From Orobanche coerulescens (taxonomy: Eukaryota > Streptophyta > Magnoliopsida > Lamiales > Orobanchaceae): a stretch of 64,000 nt of DNA. The notes under the pieces were generated by a model. It was not told where the DNA came from and searched no databases. It saw only the letters and a program-made list of their open reading frames with translations. The stretch spans positions 141,761,215 to 141,825,214 of the forward strand of contig CM065810.1 of NCBI GenBank assembly GCA_033398695.1, in the 5' to 3' direction. The position numbers and the translations under genes were made by a program. Below are positions 56,372-64,000 of this stretch, one piece after another (the stretch's first letter is position 1; each line of letters starts with the position of its first letter).

Positions 56372-57200
56372 CCTTACTATATTATATGAATAACTATAGT
56401 TCGCCCATCAATCCAAGTTGAGTACGTCAACTAATGTTAGAATTCAACACTCGTCGATCACCGACATAAACATATATATTAATATACGTATATACATACA
56501 TATATTTAACATGTAACTATATATAAACACATATATATATATATACACATACATATATATATATACATCCATATAAACTCATACACTTCGACAACAATGA
56601 TTTCACGCAGTTACAATTCGTATATCGAGGTACTTGCCTTGGTAATACGACGCGAAGGAGACGATTTAAGGAATAGGTTTCGGTCCGAACAATCCTCTCA
56701 AATCCGACCCTAACACAATAATGATATACAATCAATCCCACATCATGAATACGAAGAAATTCCTCCTAGTTCTACCCGTTGGGACAATTTATCGAACACC
56801 AAGAGTGCGTAGGGAATTGAAATCGGTTAACGGTGAACTAACGGGATTTCATCCCAACCAAAAACAAGAAAACCAAGGGTCACGAGAGTACTATCAAAAT
56901 CTAACAACAACATCGGTTAATTCGGATTAAAACACAAGATCACCACCAAACCCTCCCCAAAAATCATACTAGGGTTAAAGGGGTTCTTACCTCTTGAAGA
57001 TTCAAGCCCTATAATCCGAAGAACACGTTTAGATCCACAATCCGAGCTACACGATCGAAGGAAGATGAAGAAAAACACACAATCAAAAGGGTGGATGGAG
57101 AAGAAATCCCCCTCTCAACCCTCTCTCTCTCGCGCACGGTGGAAGGGAGGAAAAAAAATGTGCGAATCTCGAAAACGCATGCTTATAGCGCCGACCGCAT

Positions 57201-57535
57201 TGTGTGCCGCGGCAGCTAAATCAGGCCGCGGCACGTGGCCAAAAATTGCGCCTGGTCGGGCCGACCGCTCGCAGCCGCGCTCATTCGGAGTGTGCCGCGG
57301 CTCGACTCGGCATGTGCCGCGGCATCACGGGATCGTGGCCGGCACGCTGCAGACAGAGGTTTTAGCCGGCGGTGCCACACGGTGTGCCGCGGCCCGGAAA
57401 AGTGTGCCGCAGATCGACTGGCAGTGCGCAAGACAATCCTTGTGCCGCGGCACACGGTACAGCCTGCTTGGCCAACAACTGGGTAATGTGTGCGCCGCGG
57501 CGCACAATCCTTGTGCCGCGGCCCACAACCCCCCC
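57201..57535. repeat. GTGCCGCGGCAC palindrome array, B LTR 2
   Basis: Same words as in LTR 1 with local deletions; central word gtgtgccgcggctcgac. Confidence 0.9.
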
Positions 57536-58020
57536 GGGTCCCAAGAATGACGAAAAATGATCCGGAAAGAGAATAAAAGCAATAGGAATCGATATTTGGG
57601 CAACAATAACACGAAATGGAAGTACGGAACCCCAAAACGATATGAGGTACACAACCAAAGTCGAACAAGGAACAAATTCCCTAAACTTCTAGGAAATTAC
57701 AAAAACGGCCCAAACATCCGAAAATCACGATACAACGTCGGATTAACAATCCGAAACTCACAACATGCTCTACTCAATCATACGAACTCATGGAAGTAAG
57801 AAAGTGACGAAATCGAACGAGTTTAACGAGAATCAAATACACATGAGACAAAAGATAACACAAGATGAAATTACGTAAAAACATCATCGAGACCCGTCTA
57901 AGCGGAGAAACTCCAAGAACAAAATAGGTTCAGAATTCCAAAACAGTGTCAAGCGAGTTGTCGAAACGGACCTCCACCGGAAAATGAAAATTACCGGAAA
58001 TCGAATTTGCGGGTATTACA

Positions 58021-60286
58021 TTCTACCCTCCTTAAAAGAAGTTTCGTCCCTAAACTTAAAATAGAGAGCGGCGGAACAATCAAGGAAATAACTACTTGCT
58101 CAGCCCCACATCATCATGAGCAATGCGCGAATGCGAGGTTCTAAAAATGTAAGTGAACACAATAAGTCGAGGTGGAGGAGTATGAATTTCGAGACAATAA
58201 CTCCAAGAGTTAAGAAAACCACAAGACGGCTCAGATGTCCTGAAACCATCTTTCGAGTTCGACCAACCGCAATCCAAGTTCATAACACATCCGGAAGTGT
58301 CAATTGCACGCATGGGAATAATAGTTCCGAACAAAATTTGCAAGAATTAAGTTCAGATAGGGGAAGACCACAATAATCCACGGGTTTTAACAAAACAGCT
58401 CCGAAATTCGTTCGGAGGACGGCAGGCTAGGTAGAACAAGATAGTTTAAAATCGTCGAGAGGATCATAATTGAATTACCAACAATGAAAAATCACACAAT
58501 ACCGAAAATACCAAGGAAGGTACGGGTAATACACTCCCCCACACTAAAAGATATTTCGATCCCAAACTTAGAACAACAAGAGTTGGAAACATAGAGCGAT
58601 GAAATGAAGAACGATCAAAGTCACGATTGTTCAAAACAAAGAACGATTAGGACATATTGCAAAATATTCATCCTCCCATGTTAGGCTCTTCAGAAGGAAA
58701 CATAGGGTTTCGGGACATTCTCCAGTCACTTGCTCTGTCCGCCAATAGGGTAGCATTCCTTGCCAGTTCAGAAACTATCTCACAATGCTTCTCCCGATGA
58801 CCTTCACACCCGCACCGGTAACAAGTCAAGAGTGGAAAGGGACAATTTACACGAACATGTCCCTGACGATTGCAGTTGAAGCACCCTCCCTTCTTACCGA
58901 GAGTCACCGATGCTGGCTTGGGATTCCAAGCGCTCACTCCTGATCGCGAAGACGACGCGTTCGAACGACGTGGGGGTTTGGGAGCCTTAGGCTCTTCGCC
59001 GACCAAAAATTTCCCAGATGTCCTCCGTCTCTTGGCTTCGCTCGAGGGCTCGACCACTGAGGAGATTTCATAGGATATCGATTGATCTTGATACTCCTTC
59101 ACCGTAGCATGAATTGTGGTCGTACGAACCACCTCGCCGCTTCCATTTCCATCATCACGTCTACGTCCGCTGAGGCTCGACATACTAATACGGATAACAC
59201 CGATCAACAGTATTAGTTTATCAGTCGTACAATATACCATAATTATCAACCCGAGTTTCAGTTAGCATCCTTAGAATAACAATACTATCGTAAAGCACAA
59301 AATTTTATGAAGTCAATTTCGAGTTCCTCCACGAGGACGATCATTATATGTATGCACTTAATGAAAACAAATTTTTGAAACAGAGGGCTAGTCACGTTGA
59401 GCCCAAGACTTGTAAACACTGTCTTTTATTTTGGAAGAGGAAGTTTATATAACGAATCTAAAAATTATTTTCGAGTGATGTATAAAAGAAAGAAAAAAAA
59501 AGAAATCGAAAATTAATTCGTAACTAATTTGAAATATTTCAAAGGTGTTAAGTCTCAAATACCACAATTTTGAAAATCTTTTCTCTTCTTCCAAAATGTT
59601 TATTCGAAAGAATTTTCCATCGAGATACGTGACCATTTAACATGACGATGTTAAATCACGGCTTTACACAATGTTAGAAAATTTCAAAGCGTCACTTTAA
59701 AATATTCGTGATACTACAGGCCGTGGGCCGTGGTCGAACCTACTGTGCTAAAAATCATTTAAAAAAATGTTCAAAATTCCAAAAAGGCCGATGTCGGTAA
59801 TGTTCTCAAATACTCACTAAAGTCATTTATAAAATATCAAGTACCGTCATAAGAATACTATCAAAACGTGCAAGACAAAATATCAAAACTCGGCTTGCAA
59901 GATACTAAAAGCCATCTCAAAATACTCACGCAACGGATAAAATTATCATTCATGAATTTATTCTAATAAAGTACCGAAATGATAAACATGCTCGACTTCC
60001 GAAGCATACTACATAACTATTTTTACTCGGACCGCATATGCATATTATATCCTAAAACAATAATATCACCAACAAGTTCCAATTCCTATCTCACATTAAA
60101 CATATTAGCACAATATGATCAAATACGTATATAAGGGGACTTACGATCGGGAGGCTTACCATCACGGATTGCCTAAGATGATGTCGGAACCACGATACTA
60201 ACCACAACTCGATGCGCGCGACTTACACAAGACATGGACTTGACCCAACGGCCTAGGTTTTTCGCAAACTGCTCCGATACCATAAA
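58021..60286 (-). other. array B internal region 2 (2266 bp)
   Basis: Same layout as internal region 1. PBS at 60265-60282. The PPT-side stem reads aagtttcgtccctaaactt, one base changed in the stem compared with unit 1. It contains the open mini gag. Confidence 0.9.
58668..59183 (-). CDS. gag: array B mini gag, copy 2: nucleocapsid-like zinc-knuckle protein, 171 aa
   Basis: ATG at 59181-59183, TGA at 58668-58670, no internal stop. Residues 1-20 are a basic Gag-type start (MSSLSGRRRDDGNG). Residues 25-40 (HATVKEYQDQSISYE) match the very end of the capsid in element D (TTLKEYQDRALAHD) and A (SLRDYQNRALAYE), so the capsid domain proper has been deleted. Residues 41-100 are basic and Ser/Pro-rich. 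Two intact CCHC knuckles follow: 101-114 (CFNCNRQGHVRVNC) and 121-134 (CYRCGCEGHREKHC), then a 37-residue tail. A product would bind RNA or single-stranded DNA but could not form a capsid on its own. The open frame may be chance survival; expression is not shown. Confidence 0.75.
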   Translation of the reverse strand: MSSLSGRRRDDGNGSGEVVRTTTIHATVKEYQDQSISYEISSVVEPSSEAKRRRTSGKFLVGEEPKAPKPPRRSNASSSRSGVSAWNPKPASVTLGKKGGCFNCNRQGHVRVNCPFPLLTCYRCGCEGHREKHCEIVSELARNATLLADRASDWRMSRNPMFPSEEPNMGG

Positions 60287-61945
60287 TGTAACACCCTGCA
60301 CGACCGGAATGTCACACGCCGTAGACCCTTATCACAAGGATCCACCAAAGCAACTCCAAACGACTACTCAAAGATTGACCGACCGGGTCAAAATTTAATA
60401 CAAAGCATCGACAAGGTCATAAACCAATTCATAAACTAACGACATTCATACAACAATGACAACAATAAACTTGAACACGAAAGAATGACAACTCAATTTA
60501 AAAATTGATAACTACACCCATGCAAGGGTGAATACTCAAACGACAAGGAAAATACCGACCAAAATGAAACAAAAGAAAAGACTCGACTGGTATGATTAGC
60601 ATCGCTGCCTTCCATCTCCTCCCAAGCCAATCCCGTGATCGCTCCCGAGCCGCCAAAACTCGAGCGCATAACAGCACCCACCCCGAAAACTCGGGGGTTA
60701 GCAACCGGAATTTTGCTAGTGCAAGTACATAATATACAAGATATACGAACAGTAACAACACAAAATTCAAGCGCCGTGAAGCCTTAACACAAACCATACA
60801 TTCCCACAGTCAGCACAGAATAACACTCGCATACACAAGGTGAAAGGTAATCACATAGTCATATTCTCCTTACGGAAAATAACATTCATGAAACTTTAAA
60901 CGAGCCCAAGGAGTCAGGAAGATCCCTTTTGTAAAAAGGAAAAGTATTTTGATAAGATAGTTTGCAAACATTATTATTGACTCGGGCCGTCTAGGGGTTT
61001 TTAAAATCGAATGGGAATGCTATTGGAAATAATTTCAAAAGCTCTCGGGTCCTTGACCCAACATATGGAAAACGATTACACGAAAACCAAGTCAATTTAT
61101 TCGGGGTTCTCGACCCAGTTTATAGAACACCAACACAAACGAAATCATTACAACATCTCACAGGGTTCTAAACCCAATCCAAATAACATCATCACGAATT
61201 CAATCATCTCAACATTCCACAGGGTCCTCGACCCAATACACAGAATGGCACCACAATACAATCAAAGGCACAATCTCTCATTCGACATATCCTGCTCAAG
61301 ACCCCGACATTAACCCTCGGAGATTTCGTCAAACCTCCTTGGTTAATTAACCCTGATACCCACGCTTTAAAAACAATTTGAAACAAGCTTTCAAAAACAC
61401 GAATCGCGGACCAAATCAAGACAAACATTTGAAAGTGAGTTGAAAGAATTTGAGATACGAATATCGTTCGCAACGGGTCTCGGCTATCACTCAAATACCC
61501 GTAACCAATAAGCCCGCCAGCGCCTCCTTGCGCACTGTGTACCGGCGTTCACTTCCATCATGTTGGCCGCTCCTTGAACATGTCACCGCACCGGCGTCAC
61601 TCCCGCAAGAGCCGCCCCTTGCACGCGCATTAGGTGACATCGGCGTTCACCACCCATATGGAGCCGCACATTGCAGCGTACACCAGGCCGGAGTGCACGC
61701 CCCGCCCTCAGAGGTTCCCGGATATGACGTTTCTCACAACAAGTATCCACATTGTTCAAACATCATGCACACGGACAAACGTCACAACAATTTTCAACTC
61801 GGTACATCAAGTCACACAATTTCTCTGCCAGTCCATAACCACACAAATAAACAATAACACGCACGTTATCAATCAAACTCAATCAACACCGCACATATAT
61901 CTCTATATTGCGACTCAACCGAATATATATACATTTATATATATA

Positions 61946-61963
61946 GATATATATATATATATA
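61946..61963. repeat. (TA)n in B LTR 3
   Basis: About 9 TA units at the site that is 25 units long in LTR 2. Confidence 0.9.
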
Positions 61964-62796
61964 ACCTTACTATATTATATGAATAACTATAGTTCGCCCA
62001 TCAATCCAAGTTGAGTACGTCAACTAATGTTAGAATTCAACACTCGTCGATCACCGACATAAACATATATATTAATATACGTATATACATACATATATTT
62101 AACATGTAACTATATATAAACACATATATATATATATACACATACATATATATATATATATATACATCCATATAAACTCATACACTTCGACAACAATGAT
62201 TTCACGCAGTTACAATTCGTATATCGAGGTACTTGCCTTGGTAATACGACGCGAAGGAGACGACGAAGGAATAGGTTTCGGTCCGAACAATCCTCTCAAA
62301 TCCGACCCTAACACAATAATGATATACAATCAATCCCACATCATGAATACGAAGAAATTCCTCCTAGTTCTACCCGTTGGGACAATTTATCGAACACCAA
62401 GAGTGCGTAGGGAATTGAAATCGGTTAACGGTGAACTAACGGGATTTCATCCCAACCAAAAACAAGAAAACCAAGGGTCACGAGAGTACTATCAAAATCT
62501 AACAACAACATCGGTTAATTCGGATTAAAACACAAGATCACCACCAAACCCTCCCCAAAAATCATACTAGGGTTAAAGGGGTTCTTACCTCTTGAAGATT
62601 CAAGCCCTATAATCCGAAGAACACGTGCTAGATCCACAATCCGAGCTACACGATCGAAGGAAGATGAAGAAAAACACACAATCAAAAGGGTGGATGGAGA
62701 AGAAATCCCCCTCTCAACCCTCTCTCTCGCGCACGGTGGAAGGGAGGAAAAAAATGTGCGAATCTCGCTGAAAACGCATGATTATAGCGCTGCCGC

Positions 62797-63120
62797 ATTG
62801 TGTGCCGCGGCTCGGCTAAATCGTGCCGCGGCACGTGGCCAAAAATTGCGCCTGGTCGGCCGACCGCTCACAGCCGCGGCTCATTCGGAGTGTGCCGCGG
62901 CTCGACTCGGCATGTGCCGCGGCATCACGGATCGTGCCGGCACGCAGACAGAGGTTTTAGCCGGCGGTGCCACACGGGTGTGCCGCGGCCCGAAAAGTGT
63001 GCCGCGCAGATCGACTGCAGCCGCGGCGCACAATCCTTGTGCCGCGGCACACGCAGACACCGCTTGGCCAACAATCGGGTAATGTGCCATGGCGCACAAT
63101 CTTGTGCCGCGCCCACAACC
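62797..63120. repeat. GTGCCGCGGCAC palindrome array, B LTR 3
   Basis: Third copy of the array, with words such as ttgtgccgcggctcgg, cgtgccgcggcacgtgg, catgtgccgcggcatcac and ttgtgccgcggcacac. Confidence 0.9.
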
Positions 63121-63606
63121 CCGGTCCCAAGAATGACGAAAAATGATCCGGAAAGAGAATAAAAGCAATAGGAATCGATATTTGGGCAACAATAACACGA
63201 AATGGAAGTACGGAACCCCAAAACGATATGAGGTACACAACCAAAGTCGAACAAGGAACAAATTCCCTAAACTTCTAGGAAATTACAAAAACGGCCCAAA
63301 CATCCGAAAATCACGATACAACGTCGGATTAACAATCCGAAACTCACAACATGCTCTATTCAATCATACGAACTCATGGAAGTAAGAAAGTGACGAAATC
63401 GAACGAGTTTAACGAGAATCAAATACACATGAGACAAAAGATAACACAAGATGAAATTACGTAAAAACATCATCGAGACCCGTCTAAGCGGAGAAACTCC
63501 AAGAACAAAATAGGTTCAGAATTCCAAAACAGTGTCAAGCGAGTTGTCGAAACGGACCTCCACCGGAAAATGAAAATTACCGGAAATCGAATTTGCGGGT
63601 ATTACA

Positions 63607-64000
63607 TTCTACCCTCCTTAAAAGAAGTTTCGTCCCTAAACTTAAAATAGAGAGCGGCGGAACAATCAAGGAAATAACTACTTGCTCAGCCCCACATCAT
63701 CATGAGCAATGCGCGAATGCGAGGTTCTAAAAATGTAAGTGAACACAATAAGTCGAGGTGGAGGAGTATGAATTTCGAGACAATAACTCCAAGAGTTAAG
63801 AAAACCACAAGACGGCTCAGATGTCCTGAAACCATCTTTCGAGTTCGACCAACCGCAATCCAAGTTCATAACACATCCGGAAGTGTCAATTGCACGCATG
63901 GGAATAATAGTTCCGAACAAAATTTGCAAGAATTAAGTTCAGATAGGGGAAGACCACAATAATCCACGGGTTTTAACAAAACAAATTCAAATTCGTTCGA
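63607..64000 (-). other. array B internal region 3, partial
   Basis: PPT side of a third internal region, near-identical to 58021-58415; the window ends inside it, so the array continues to the right. Confidence 0.93.

Larger units (their letters stand above)
54666..58020 (-). repeat. array B LTR 2 (3355 bp)
   Basis: Collinear with LTR 1; the TA tract is longer and several 1-6-base deletions are present (for example in the hairpin segment near 55075 and the palindrome array 57201-57535). Confidence 0.93.
60287..63606 (-). repeat. array B LTR 3 (3320 bp)
   Basis: Collinear with LTRs 1 and 2. Its first 90 bases carry several short deletions (taacaccctgcacgaccgg in place of the taacacccccag... 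start). Confidence 0.93.
49068..64000 (-). mobile_element. array B: tandem LTR retrotransposon array, three LTRs and three internal regions
   Basis: Head-to-tail units of 5598 bp (49068-54665), 5621 bp (54666-60286) and a partial unit (60287-64000). Each LTR goes directly into an internal region through its PPT on one side and PBS on the other, with no TSD or foreign base between units, so neighbouring units share LTRs. The sequences are near-identical except for many short indels. The left edge is a normal LTR edge in the A3 LTR (5 bp before it: ggagt). Not autonomous: only a mini gag is present. Confidence 0.92.

Noticed and set aside
57065..57550. 161-codon frame over the B palindrome array (also 51555-51947, 62690-63082)
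   Set aside because: The peptide is low-complexity CAAA/RGT text created by GTGCCGCGGCAC words in several frames on both strands.
49068..64000. Array B as three independent insertions
   Set aside because: No TSD or host sequence between units; each LTR is joined directly to internal sequence on both sides.

Overview
This window is repeat DNA from a flowering plant, most likely gene-poor (pericentromere-like) heterochromatin. I see no host gene, tRNA, rRNA or bacterial feature. Nearly all 64 kb can be assigned to LTR retrotransposons inserted into one another. The evidence is LTR pairs, TG...CA termini, primer-binding sites (PBS) matching plant initiator-Met tRNA (TGGTATCRGAG), polypurine tracts (PPT), target-site duplications (TSDs) and decayed gag/pol reading frames. 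The exact species cannot be told from the sequence.

Layout. (1) 1-6599: 3' part of a Ty1/copia element on the + strand, with a broken pol end, a large decayed extra ORF and an intact 1147-bp 3' LTR; it sits inside the reverse transcriptase of the next element. (2) 6600-11095: element D, a Ty3/gypsy gag-pol element on the - strand with its 5' LTR. (3) 11096-24545: element A1, a + strand gypsy-type element cut off just after its gag start. Its LTR is split by LARD1 (11421-20138, TSD gttac), a non-coding element with two LTRs of about 3.19 kb. (4) 24546-29946: about 370 bp of unclassified DNA split by a second non-coding element, LARD2 (24713-29739, TSD cagag). (5) 29947-37006: element C, a - strand gypsy element cut inside integrase. 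(6) 37007-49067: element A2/A3, a - strand element that encodes Gag only and carries three solo LTRs with TSDs tacac, gaagt and aaaat. (7) 49068-64000: array B, a head-to-tail array LTR-internal-LTR-internal-LTR-internal of about 5.6 kb period that continues beyond the window. Its internal region encodes at most a small nucleocapsid-like Gag remnant.

The main biological picture is a group of related gypsy elements (D, C, A, B, LARD1) in which coding capacity has been lost to different degrees: full gag-pol (D, C), gag only (A), two zinc knuckles only (B), nothing (LARD1). The cis signals have been kept: LTR ends, PBS, a stem-loop at the PPT, a pair of small hairpins late in the LTR, and a 12-nt complementary pair that brackets the PBS (one arm in the LTR, one in the leader). 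This suggests that D/C-type elements moved the others in trans.

Several unrelated-looking LTRs also carry, just upstream of a TATA box, an array of 12-14-bp CpG-centred palindromes. The palindrome sequence changes from family to family (TTAGCGCGCTAA type, TTACGTACGTAA, TTACGGCCGTAA, GTGCCGCGGCAC) but its position does not. The palindrome arrays, the conserved long-range pairing and the tandem mini-Gag array are the observations most worth following up.
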